A model generated the notes under the pieces. The model saw only the letters and a program-made list of their open reading frames with translations. It ran no database searches and was not told the origin of the DNA. A DNA stretch of 20,577 bases from an uncultured Clostridia bacterium (GTDB taxonomy: Bacteria; Bacillota; Clostridia; Oscillospirales; CAG-272): positions 1 through 20,577 of the forward strand of contig CAJGCD010000024.1 of NCBI GenBank assembly GCA_904501715.1. The letters are read 5' to 3'. This document shows, in pieces, positions 6,940-13,590 of this stretch. The number at the start of each line of letters is the position of its first letter. Position 1 is the stretch's first letter. Position numbers and translations under genes: made by a program.

Positions 6940-8464
6940 TCTCCGTCACCTGCTTATCTACCACAAGATCGTCATGACCATATATGATATATGGAGAATG
7001 CGTGGCGACAATCGCTTGTGTTCCGTTAATTCTACAAATATCAATTAATTGATCAAGAAACTCCGATTGCCATTCTATGTGCCAAGAAATTTCAGGTTCA
7101 TCAATAAGGATAATGCTGTTTTTTGGAGTATCAAAAATCAAATTGAAGAACATTGCAAAATCATGCTTTTCACCGGAAGAAAGACAATCAATATCAATTT
7201 TTTTACCTTTAGAAGAAATCTCTATTCCATTTTCCGTAAAGCGGATACACTTTCGAGTAATTTCGTTTCTCTTGTGAAAGATATCGGCGAAAAGTTTTAA
7301 CTTCTCACAAATTGCTCGCAAAGGTTCAAGCGTTTTTTCAAACATATTTAAATATGTCGTTAAAAACTCTGCCTTATATTGAAAAGCGTCTTTTAGGGTT
7401 TGCGAGTCTATGGTTAATTCTTTAGATTTTAACAATCCAAGCTCTTGGAATTTTCTCAATTCTTCTTGATAACTATCCCAACGACTTTGAAATGCTTCAA
7501 AAGAAGGGGTGGATATATTGACTGTCTGAATGTACTCTTTCACAAGCTCGCTTTTTGCATTCTCAACTTCTCTGTTATACTCTCCCAGACATCTTCTAAC
7601 ATCTTCACGAATCGTTTCGTTAGCTTGGATAAAAAAATCCACTTTTTCTGTATCTTTTTCTTTATCTACGGATTCGGGAGATGAATACTTTTTCTGTAAT
7701 CTATTAGCATCTATAAATTTTAGATCAGTATTTGACATTGCTTTTTTCCACTGCGAGGATTGCAGTTGTTTAATAAAACTCTCAATTCTGAGCTTGTCCG
7801 TAGAATCTAATCTTTTATCGTCAACAAAATCATAAAAATTAGCATCCACACAAGAATCAAAATGAGAAAGTATATCAGGAGTATTGTAATATTCCAAAAT
7901 CGCCTTGTAAAAACTAATTTTTTCAACTTCATCACCATTAGAATCGGTTACAGAAAGTACGAAATCATGTGGATAGCTTTTACAGTATCTGCGAAGTGTC
8001 AGCTTTGAATCTTCAGTATCAAGATTTTTCTGCAATCTTACAATGGCTTCTTCCAGCGATTCGCGGCAAAAGGATATCATATATCCATTTGAAAGTTGAA
8101 AAGAAAAAGTATCAAATGGAATTGATTTAATTTCATGAAAGGCATTTAGGCTTGGATTGAACATAAAATCCAATATTTTAAAAATAGTTGTTTTGCCACA
8201 TCCGTTAGGGGCAATCAAAATTGCAACGTCATTTTCAATATCAACTTCTATATCATAGTTGAATTGGTTGAACAGATTTTTTATATGGATACTTTTAATT
8301 TTCACCATGCTATCTTCAATTAAGGTCAATTTTTCTTCCAAAATATTCTTTTCGACACCAGTATCAAATTCTACGTAAGAATATCCATCACCGCCAGAGT
8401 GTGTTACCTTTCCAGTACCATAAATATCATGCTTGACTCGACTATTGTCTTCGAAATTTCTCAT
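6932..8464 (-). CDS. AAA/ABC-type ATPase with N-terminal Tudor-like domain, PARIS AriA-like
   Basis: 510 aa from the ATG at 8464, preceded by GGGAG; the frame stays open to 8500 without a ribosome site. Residues about 8-50 (VKHDIYGTGKV, YSYVEFDTGVEKNILEEKL) resemble the Tudor/SH3-like fold at the C-terminus of PcrA/UvrD helicases. The ATPase follows: Walker A APNGCGKTT (85-93), a long charged helical insert of likely coiled coil (about 270-400), ABC signature LSSGEKH (428-434), Walker B IILIDEPE (451-458) and H-switch ATHSP (487-491). This is the AAA_15/AAA_21 OLD-like class. With the overlapping DUF4435 gene it makes a PARIS-like pair in which the ATPase would act as sensor and cage. Gabija/OLD-type ATPases share the core but carry their own TOPRIM domain, which is absent here. 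Confidence 0.85.
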   Translation of the reverse strand: MRNFEDNSRVKHDIYGTGKVTHSGGDGYSYVEFDTGVEKNILEEKLTLIEDSMVKIKSIHIKNLFNQFNYDIEVDIENDVAILIAPNGCGKTTIFKILDFMFNPSLNAFHEIKSIPFDTFSFQLSNGYMISFCRESLEEAIVRLQKNLDTEDSKLTLRRYCKSYPHDFVLSVTDSNGDEVEKISFYKAILEYYNTPDILSHFDSCVDANFYDFVDDKRLDSTDKLRIESFIKQLQSSQWKKAMSNTDLKFIDANRLQKKYSSPESVDKEKDTEKVDFFIQANETIREDVRRCLGEYNREVENAKSELVKEYIQTVNISTPSFEAFQSRWDSYQEELRKFQELGLLKSKELTIDSQTLKDAFQYKAEFLTTYLNMFEKTLEPLRAICEKLKLFADIFHKRNEITRKCIRFTENGIEISSKGKKIDIDCLSSGEKHDFAMFFNLIFDTPKNSIILIDEPEISWHIEWQSEFLDQLIDICRINGTQAIVATHSPYIIYGHDDLVVDKQVTENE

Positions 8465-8518
8465 AAAAAATCTCCCAATCAATTTTTTATAACAAAACAT
8501 TTTAATGTTTTCATATAA

Positions 8519-8547
8519 ATTATATCATAAAGGTTATAATTTGTAAA
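8519..8547 (-). promoter_or_regulatory. sigma-A promoter of the PARIS-like operon
   Basis: On the minus strand TTTACA (8547-8542), a 17-base spacer, and TATAAT (8524-8519). It lies about 55 bases before the ATPase start. Confidence 0.7.
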
Positions 8548-8756
8548 CATAAATGTTTAAGCCCCCGTCAAACTCGCAACAATTCCGCAAACACTTCCCC
8601 ATCCCCGTTCGCAAGAGCGGGGATTTTTGATATAATAATGCTATTAAAAAACTTCCAATATTGAGACTTCCAATTTTTGAGGTTTTCATCACATTTAAAA
8701 GCTCAAAGCTCCAATAAACTTCCACAAAGCAGATAAGATTTTGCAAAAAATCAGCA
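8548..8756. other. gene-free A+T-rich stretch with orphan hairpin and short repeats
   Basis: Between the defence-like operon and rubrerythrin no convincing gene is seen. A 70-codon minus-strand frame crosses it without a ribosome site or recognisable domain. The region holds the strong hairpin at 8601-8628 and a near-perfect tandem duplication, ACTTCCAATATTGAG (8651-8665) and ACTTCCAATTTTTGAG (8666-8681). It may be a remnant of a mobile or repeated element; nothing proves it. Confidence 0.4.
8601..8628 (+). terminator. orphan intrinsic-terminator-like hairpin
   Basis: ATCCCCGTTC (8601-8610) pairs with GAGCGGGGAT (8615-8624) around a GCAA tetraloop, and TTTT follows. It looks like a plus-strand terminator although no plus-strand gene lies upstream. 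Confidence 0.55.
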
Positions 8757-8794
8757 CAAAAGAAAAGGAGGAGCAGACCGAAGCCTACTCCCCC
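8757..8794 (-). terminator. terminator of the perR-rubrerythrin operon
   Basis: On the minus strand GGGGGAGTAGGC (8794-8783), loop TTCG, and GTCTGCTCCTCC (8778-8767) form a 12-base-pair stem including G-U pairs, followed by TTTTCTTTT. UUCG-capped stems of this kind are strong terminators. Confidence 0.85.
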
Positions 8795-8824
8795 GAAGGT
8801 ATTGATTTTATTGACTTTTAAGTA

Positions 8825-9370
8825 TTACTTGAAGTATCTGTTAAGCAGACCCTCGAAAGCCTTGCCGTGTCTTGCCTCGTCGCGAGCCATCTCGTGAACG
8901 GTGTCGTGGATTGCGTCAAGATTCAAAGCCTTTGCTCTCTTTGCAAGGTCAAACTTGCCCTCGGTTGCTCCGTTCTCTGCCGCAACTCGCATTTCGAGAT
9001 TCTTCTTTGTGCTGTCGGTAACTACCTCACCCAGAAGCTCAGCGAACTTTGCTGCGTGCTCTGCCTCCTCAAATGCTGCCTTCTCCCAGTAGAGCGCGAT
9101 TTCGGGATATCCCTCTCTTGCCGCAACTCTTGCCATTGCCAGATACATACCTACCTCGGAGCATTCACCCTCAAAGTTAGCGCGAAGGTCCATTATAATA
9201 TCCTCGGGAGCGCCCTTAGCAACACCTACAACGTGCTCTGCTGCCCAAATAAGCTTGCCCTCCTCCTGCTTTGTGAACTTATCAGCAGGAACCTTGCACT
9301 GAGGACATCTTTCGGGAGCGCTATCTCCCTCGTGAACGTAACCACATACTGAACATACCCATTTTGCCAT
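8825..9370 (-). CDS. Reverse rubrerythrin (rubredoxin domain first)
   Basis: 181 aa. The N-terminal rubredoxin iron site is C6/C9 (CSVC) and C22/C25 (CPQC). The ferritin-like diiron domain follows, with EGECSE, EEAEH and DEARH as ligand clusters. Having the rubredoxin first, at about 180 aa, is typical of the clostridial reverse rubrerythrins that reduce hydrogen peroxide, and oxygen with suitable NADH-driven partners, in the cytoplasm. AAAGGAG precedes the ATG. It lies 33 bases downstream of perR in the same transcript, so it should be induced on peroxide stress. A strong UUCG hairpin ends the operon. Confidence 0.95.
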   Translation of the reverse strand: MAKWVCSVCGYVHEGDSAPERCPQCKVPADKFTKQEEGKLIWAAEHVVGVAKGAPEDIIMDLRANFEGECSEVGMYLAMARVAAREGYPEIALYWEKAAFEEAEHAAKFAELLGEVVTDSTKKNLEMRVAAENGATEGKFDLAKRAKALNLDAIHDTVHEMARDEARHGKAFEGLLNRYFK

Positions 9371-9403
9371 GATAATTTTCTCCTTTTGTTTTGATTTTTA
9401 TTT

Positions 9404-9796
9404 TTAATTTTTATTTTGACAGTTCTCGCATATGCCGCTGAATTCCAGATGTAATCCCTCCACCAAAAAGTTCTCGCAGCCCTCGGTAATACCGAGCAGC
9501 GCCGCCTCATCCACCTTGGTGCTTACGTCCGCAACCGAGCCGCAACAGCGACAGGTTATATGGTAGTGCCTTTTGAGCGTAACGTCATATCTGTCATCTG
9601 CCTCGGTAAGCTTAAGTCGGAGTACATCTCCCTCCTCCGCCGCCTCCGCTAATAACCGATACACCGTCGCTTTGCTTATCTCGGGGTACTTTTCGTGTAC
9701 CGCCTCGTAAACCATTCCCGCTGACGGGTGATTGTGCATCTCCTCAAAGACACCGAACACTATTCCCTTTTGCACTGTATTTCTTTTTTGCTTCAT
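9404..9796 (-). CDS. perR: PerR-type peroxide-sensing Fur-family repressor
   Basis: 130 aa from the ATG at 9796, chosen because AAGGA is about nine bases upstream; the ATG at 9805 abuts that site. A winged helix fills residues about 5-70 (SKATVYRLL recognition region). The residues that distinguish PerR are in place: H23, D71, H77, H79 and D90, matching B. subtilis H37, D85, H91, H93 and D104. The structural zinc site is C82/C85 and C123/C126. PerR represses oxidative-stress genes until metal-catalysed oxidation by peroxide releases it. A palindromic operator at its own promoter and the downstream rubrerythrin gene fit an autoregulated peroxide operon. Other Fur-family types are less likely given D71 and H23. 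Confidence 0.9.
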   Translation of the reverse strand: MKQKRNTVQKGIVFGVFEEMHNHPSAGMVYEAVHEKYPEISKATVYRLLAEAAEEGDVLRLKLTEADDRYDVTLKRHYHITCRCCGSVADVSTKVDEAALLGITEGCENFLVEGLHLEFSGICENCQNKN

Positions 9797-9810
9797 TATA
9801 TTCATTCCTT

Positions 9811-9829
9811 ATTGAGAACTGTTCTTGAT
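9811..9829. promoter_or_regulatory. PerR/Fur-family 7-1-7 operator
   Basis: ATTGAGAAC-T-GTTCTTGAT is an imperfect palindrome (7 of 9 pairs, including the five inner positions) with the spacing of Fur-family boxes. It lies immediately downstream of the -10 of the perR promoter, where a bound repressor would block initiation. Confidence 0.75.
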
Positions 9830-9832
9830 TAT

Positions 9833-9860
9833 ATTATACCATACTTTTTTATAATGTCAA
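9833..9860 (-). promoter_or_regulatory. sigma-A promoter of perR-rubrerythrin
   Basis: On the minus strand a perfect TTGACA (9860-9855), a 16-base spacer, and a perfect TATAAT (9838-9833). Both boxes are consensus, so control must come from the adjoining operator. Confidence 0.8.
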
Positions 9861-9875
9861 TAGCTTTTTAAAATT

Positions 9876-9915
9876 TTTTTAAAAAAATTTTGGCGGCTCT
9901 TTTAAGAGCCGCCAA
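9876..9915 (-). terminator. terminator of the decarboxylase-subunit operon
   Basis: TTGGCGGCTC (9890-9899) and GAGCCGCCAA (9906-9915) form a ten-base-pair stem directly after the small membrane protein stop codon. On the minus strand it is followed by AAA and a run of T (complement of 9880-9886). Confidence 0.85.
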
Positions 9916-9920
9916 GGTCT

Positions 9921-10109
9921 TTAATTATTATTCTCTTCGCTTTCTTCTGCAAGCTTTTTTCTTTCCTCAGCTTTTGCGGAGAAATATCCAATAAGATAAA
10001 CCGAAAGGATTATAACAGCCATAACCACAAAAATACAAAGCATTCCCTGCCACATATACTGAAGTGAGGAAACAAAGCGGTCCCAACTGAATTTTTCAAA
10101 CAGATTCAT
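9921..10109 (-). CDS. small single-pass membrane protein, probable decarboxylase gamma-like subunit
   Basis: 62 aa with one hydrophobic helix at about residues 22-44 and a highly charged C-terminal tail (AEERKKLAEESEENNN). AAAGGAG lies six bases before the ATG, 15 bases after the beta-subunit stop. Sodium-pump decarboxylases have a gamma subunit (OadG/MmdD-like) of similar size and topology that anchors and assembles the complex, and its place next to the beta subunit supports that role. Sequence alone is too short to assign the family, and the metal-binding C-terminus of enterobacterial OadG is not seen. Confidence 0.65.
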   Translation of the reverse strand: MNLFEKFSWDRFVSSLQYMWQGMLCIFVVMAVIILSVYLIGYFSAKAEERKKLAEESEENNN

Positions 10110-10124
10110 AATATTCTCCTTTCA

Positions 10125-11231
10125 TCACAGCTTAAAGCTGAGTATCAGACCGCCCGCAATAACCGAGGCTATCTGACCCGATACGTTTACACCGATAGAG
10201 TGCATAAGCAGGAAGTTGGAGGGGTCCTCCTCAAGTCCCATCTTATGAACTACACGTCCCGACATGGGGAATGCGGAGATACCTGCCGCGCCTATCATGG
10301 GGTTGATCTTCTCCTTGGAGAAGAGGTTGATTATCTTTGCCACTATTATACCGCCTGCGGTATCGAAGATAAACGCGAAGAGCCCGAGTCCGAGAATAAG
10401 CAAAGTAGCGGGCTGAAGGAACTTATCAGCCGTCATTTGCGTTGCTACCGTTATTCCAAGGAATATAGTGATAAGGTTTGCGAGAACCTTCTGTGCCGTT
10501 TCGGAGAGCGAATTAAGAACGCCGCACTCACGGATAAGGTTACCGAACATAAGGAATCCGAGAAGGTCGATAGATTCGGGAGCTACAAGACCCGCAATAA
10601 TAGTTATTATAATGGGGAAAAGTATTCTCGTGGTCTTAGACACGTTCTTTGCCTTATAGGGCATACGGATAAGTCTTTCCTTCTTAGTGGTAAGAAGCTT
10701 GATTATAGGAGGCTGTATAACGGGCACCAGCGCCATATACGAGTACGCCGCTACCATTATAGCGCCTGTGATCGTGGACGCGTTACCGAGAAGCTTCTGA
10801 GCAACTACAATAGCGGTAGGTCCGTCTGCCGCGCCTATGATACCGATAGAAGCAGCCTCGGGCAGCTCGAAGAAGAGGGATGCCAGCGAGAAGGTAAAGA
10901 ATATACCGAACTGTGCCGCCGCGCCGAATATCATCAGCTTGGGGTTTGAGAGTATAGGTCCGAAATCTATCATTGCGCCTATACCGATAAAGAGGATCAG
11001 CGGGAACAGCTCGTTGCTGATACCTGCGCTGAAAAGGGTCGACAGTGCGCCCTCGTATACTATCGGAATATTTACGATAATAGCGCCGAATCCCATAGGA
11101 AGCAGAAGCGTAGGCTCCATATCCTTTTTGATAGCAAGATAAATAAGCAACGCGCCTACAAGCCACATTACAACTCTTTGCCATCCGCCGTTCTGGAAGA
11201 GCGCCAAAACGCCCTCGTACAAAATTTCCAT
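10125..11231 (-). CDS. Sodium-translocating decarboxylase beta subunit (OadB/GcdB/MmdB family)
   Basis: 368 aa polytopic membrane protein of the usual family length. The sodium-binding region GAADGPTAIVVAQ (133-145) contains D136, equivalent to the essential Asp203 of Klebsiella OadB. NPMIGAAGISAFPMSGRVV (310-328) is the conserved C-terminal motif. The family couples decarboxylation of carboxybiotin to outward sodium transport. Which acid is used (oxaloacetate, methylmalonyl-CoA or glutaconyl-CoA) depends on the alpha subunit, which is not in this window, nor is a biotin carrier. AAAGGTGG precedes the ATG. A structured leader with an apparent riboswitch and terminator lies between its promoter and start, so expression is probably ligand-controlled. 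Confidence 0.93.
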   Translation of the reverse strand: MEILYEGVLALFQNGGWQRVVMWLVGALLIYLAIKKDMEPTLLLPMGFGAIIVNIPIVYEGALSTLFSAGISNELFPLILFIGIGAMIDFGPILSNPKLMIFGAAAQFGIFFTFSLASLFFELPEAASIGIIGAADGPTAIVVAQKLLGNASTITGAIMVAAYSYMALVPVIQPPIIKLLTTKKERLIRMPYKAKNVSKTTRILFPIIITIIAGLVAPESIDLLGFLMFGNLIRECGVLNSLSETAQKVLANLITIFLGITVATQMTADKFLQPATLLILGLGLFAFIFDTAGGIIVAKIINLFSKEKINPMIGAAGISAFPMSGRVVHKMGLEEDPSNFLLMHSIGVNVSGQIASVIAGGLILSFKL

Positions 11232-11272
11232 AATCGTCCACCTTTCTTTTTTATGTCATTTTATTTTATACC

Positions 11273-11310
11273 AAAAAAGGCTCAATATACAGCGGGTACC
11301 GTATATTGAG
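11273..11310 (-). terminator. riboswitch-controlled terminator ahead of the beta subunit
   Basis: On the minus strand CTCAATATAC (11310-11301), ten-base loop, GTATATTGAG (11290-11281), then CCTTTTTTGG. The first arm is also the 3' strand of the aptamer's basal stem, so the two pairings exclude each other. Confidence 0.85.
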
Positions 11311-11393
11311 TCTGGTTGTTTAAAGCAAGCCAGAGCTTTCGCCCACGATGTTGACTTAACTACGCGTAAAACGCGCCACTACTCCCTCATATA
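11302..11393 (-). promoter_or_regulatory. candidate metal-ion riboswitch (yybP-ykoY-like or Na+ class)
   Basis: The leader can fold as a closed junction. The basal stem pairs TATATGAG (11393-11386) with CTCAATATA (11310-11302), with one bulged A. Inside are GGGAGTAG; a GCGCGT/ACGCGT hairpin; the single-stranded AGTCAACA; a GGGC-GAAA-GCTC hairpin; and a CTGG-C-TTG/CAACCAG hairpin. GGGAGTAG and GTCAACA recall the Mn2+ yybP-ykoY aptamer, but a sodium-sensing class would suit a sodium pump gene better. When the basal stem forms, the terminator cannot, so this is an ON switch. Structure was paired by eye; the class is not certain. Confidence 0.65.
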
Positions 11394-11401
11394 ACGTATA
11401 T

Positions 11402-11430
11402 ATTATATAACAATGAAATAAATTTGTCAA
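11402..11430 (-). promoter_or_regulatory. sigma-A promoter of the decarboxylase beta-subunit operon
   Basis: On the minus strand TTGACA (11430-11425), 17-base spacer, TATAAT (11407-11402): both boxes match consensus. The transcript would begin just upstream of the candidate aptamer. Confidence 0.85.
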
Positions 11431-11452
11431 TAATTTTTAAAAAAATAACTTA

Positions 11453-11496
11453 AACAATAAAAAGCGTGTCGCGGCTGCGACACGCTTTTTATTGTT
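11453..11496 (-). terminator. terminator of asd
   Basis: A perfect 20-base-pair inverted repeat (11453-11472 with 11477-11496) around a four-base loop begins one base after the asd stop. Core GCGTGTCGC/GCGACACGC is flanked by an A-run and T-run, so it could work in either direction. Confidence 0.9.
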
Positions 11497-11497
11497 A

Positions 11498-12574
11498 TCA
11501 GTTGAAGTATCCTTCCTTATAGAGAAGCTCGGCGATGAGTACTGCTCCGCCCGCTGCTCCGCGGAGAGTGTTGTGGGAAAGACCTACGAACTTATAGTCA
11601 TATATCTTATCCTCACGGAGTCTTCCGGCAGTAACTCCCATACCGCCGTATATATCACGGTCGAGAGCCGCCTGAGGACGGTTATCCTCCTCAAAGTAGG
11701 TGATAAACTGCTCGGGTGCGTGGGGAAGCTTCATCTCCTGAGGCTTACCGCGGAATTCTGCCCAAGCCTTAAGTATCTCTTCCTTGGTAGGCTTATTTTC
11801 AAACTTTACAAATACAGCCGCGGTATGTCCGTCGGTAACGGGAACGCGGATGCACTGGGTAGTGATAACGGGAGCTTCAGCCTTAACTATCTCTCCGTTT
11901 ACTACCTTACCCCAAACACGGAGAGGCTCCTGCTCGCTCTTTTCTTCCTCGCCGCCGATAAAGGGGATAACGTTGTCTATCATTTCAGGCCATTCGTTAA
12001 AGGTCTTGCCAGCTCCCGATATAGCCTGATATGTGGTAGCAACTACCTCCTTGATGCCGAACTTAAGAAGAGGCGTAAGCATAGGAACGTAGGACTGGAT
12101 AGAGCAGTTAGGCTTTACGGCGATAAATCCTCTCTTTGTTCCAAGTCTTTTTCTCTGCGCCTCGATAACCTCAAGGTGAGAGTCGTTTATTTCGGGAATT
12201 ACCATAGGAACGTCGGGAGTCCAACGGTTAGCGGAGTTATTGGAAACTACGGGAATCTCGTGCTTAGCGTACGCTTCCTCAAGTGCCTTTATCTCGTCCT
12301 TCTTCATATCAACGGCGCAGAAAACAAAGCTTACAAGCTCTGCCATCTCATCAATATTAGCCGCGTCGTGAACCATCATATTCTTATACTTCTCGGGCAT
12401 AGGAGTTTTCATCTTCCAACGTGCTCCTACCGCCTCCTCGTACGACTTGCCCGCAGAGCGTGCGGAAGCCGCAAGAGCGGTAACCTCAAAATAGGGGTGA
12501 TTTTCCAGCAGGGTTAGAAAACGCTGACCTACCATACCCGTGGCGCCTACGACGCCGACCTTCATCTTTTCCAT
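11498..12574 (-). CDS. asd: Aspartate-semialdehyde dehydrogenase (archaeal/fungal-type)
   Basis: 358 aa. The NADP-binding loop is GATGMVGQ (10-17). The catalytic Cys is C157 in KPNCSIQ and the acid/base His is H250 in DGHTAA. It reduces aspartyl phosphate to aspartate semialdehyde, the branch point to lysine/diaminopimelate, threonine and methionine. The PNCSIQ context and length of about 350 are those of the archaeal/fungal class also found in many clostridia, rather than the E. coli type. AAAGGA lies nine bases before the start. It has its own promoter and strong terminator, so it looks monocistronic. Confidence 0.95.
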   Translation of the reverse strand: MEKMKVGVVGATGMVGQRFLTLLENHPYFEVTALAASARSAGKSYEEAVGARWKMKTPMPEKYKNMMVHDAANIDEMAELVSFVFCAVDMKKDEIKALEEAYAKHEIPVVSNNSANRWTPDVPMVIPEINDSHLEVIEAQRKRLGTKRGFIAVKPNCSIQSYVPMLTPLLKFGIKEVVATTYQAISGAGKTFNEWPEMIDNVIPFIGGEEEKSEQEPLRVWGKVVNGEIVKAEAPVITTQCIRVPVTDGHTAAVFVKFENKPTKEEILKAWAEFRGKPQEMKLPHAPEQFITYFEEDNRPQAALDRDIYGGMGVTAGRLREDKIYDYKFVGLSHNTLRGAAGGAVLIAELLYKEGYFN

Positions 12575-12620
12575 AATATATAGTCCTTTCAGTTATTGAA
12601 AACTATTAAAATACACAATA

Positions 12621-12649
12621 ATGATATCACGAAAGCACGTAAAAATCAA
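12621..12649 (-). promoter_or_regulatory. sigma-A promoter of asd
   Basis: On the minus strand TTGATT (12649-12644), 17-base spacer, TATCAT (12626-12621). An inverted repeat AACTATT/AATAGTT (12601-12607 and 12648-12654) brackets it and could be an operator or chance. Confidence 0.6.
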
Positions 12650-12726
12650 TAGTTTTTTCTTGTCAAAAGAGTAAAAAAATATAAATTTAAGAGTTGATTT
12701 TTGGTTATTTTTACCACAATTCGAGC

Positions 12727-13590
12727 CTATTTCCCTATCAAAATGCCGTAAAGCTCATTCCTGCTCATTCCCAGCTCCTTCGCTGCCGCCTTTATGGCGT
12801 CGTTTTTGCTCATTCCCTGCCCTAAAAAATACTCCAGCGCCTCCTCTGGGCTATCAAAGCTGATATGAGAGCCTTTCTCCGCGATACCGCTGCCGCCCTC
12901 TACAACCAGAACGTACTCGCCCCTCGGCTCCTTTGAGGAATACATCTCGCCAGCATCCCCCAAGGTAGTGCGGCATACCTCCTCGTTAAGCTTGGTAAGC
13001 TCTCTGCAAAGAGATATTTTTCTTTCCGCACCAAGGATTTCCTTAAGGTCGGCAAGCGTGGTACGAAGCTTATGAGGTGCTTCGTGCAAAATGAAGGTTC
13101 TTTCCTCCAAAGCCAGCCTCTCAAGTCTTTCCCTTCTCTCTTTTTTTGCTACGGGCAAAAAGCCCTCAAATACAAATCTTGAGGTAGGAAGTGCCGAAAG
13201 CGTAAGAGCTGTTATCATAGCGCAAGCCCCGGGCAGTGAGGTAACCGTTATCCCTCTGTCCGCGCAAAGGCGTACCAGATCTTCGCCTGGGTCGGATATA
13301 GCGGGAGTCCCTGCATCGGTAACCAAGGCGCAGGATTCCCCTGCCGCCAGTCTTGATACTATCTCCTCTCCCTTTTCGCGCTTATTATGCTCATAGTATG
13401 ACACAAGCGGCTTTGATATGCCGAAATGCGTAAGCAGACGAAGCGAGTTACGGGTATCCTCGGCGGCAACAAAATCCACCTCTGACAATACCTTAAGCGC
13501 TCTCTCGCTTATATCCGCAAGGTTTCCTATAGGGGTGGCGACTATGTACAATACTCCGCCAATCACCTTATTTTTTTCTTCATTTCTCAT
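12727..13590 (-). CDS. rsmI: 16S rRNA (cytidine-1402-2'-O)-methyltransferase RsmI
   Basis: 287 aa from the ATG at 13590, close to the 286 aa of E. coli RsmI; a TTG at 13605 is also in frame. The tetrapyrrole-methylase fold signatures are clear: LYIVATPIGNLADI near the N-terminus, AAEDTRNS, TDAGTPAISDPG and LPGACA, the SAM-binding loops. RsmI methylates the ribose of C1402 in the decoding centre of 16S rRNA. The C-terminus (MSKNDAIKAAAKELGMSRNE) is the usual helical tail. It overlaps the membrane-protein gene upstream by 11 bases, implying coupled translation. Confidence 0.95.
   Translation of the reverse strand: MRNEEKNKVIGGVLYIVATPIGNLADISERALKVLSEVDFVAAEDTRNSLRLLTHFGISKPLVSYYEHNKREKGEEIVSRLAAGESCALVTDAGTPAISDPGEDLVRLCADRGITVTSLPGACAMITALTLSALPTSRFVFEGFLPVAKKERRERLERLALEERTFILHEAPHKLRTTLADLKEILGAERKISLCRELTKLNEEVCRTTLGDAGEMYSSKEPRGEYVLVVEGGSGIAEKGSHISFDSPEEALEYFLGQGMSKNDAIKAAAKELGMSRNELYGILIGK

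Noticed and set aside
8465..8500. Longer start for the ATPase at 8500
   Set aside because: No Shine-Dalgarno sequence before it and it would begin almost on the expected transcript start; GGGAG favours 8464.
8651..8681. Possible CRISPR fragment
   Set aside because: Only two adjacent 15/16-base units without spacers; this is a simple tandem duplication.
8534..8746. 70-codon minus-strand frame in the gene-free stretch
   Set aside because: No ribosome site, no domain, and it overlaps the promoter of the ATPase gene and the orphan hairpin; at most a repeat remnant.
11492..12517. 341-codon plus-strand open frame opposite asd
   Set aside because: Starts inside the asd terminator hairpin and mirrors conserved asd codons; no domain is recognisable.
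12601..12654. Inverted repeat AACTATT/AATAGTT around the asd promoter as a regulator site
   Set aside because: Short, A+T-rich and widely spaced; chance occurrence in this composition is likely.
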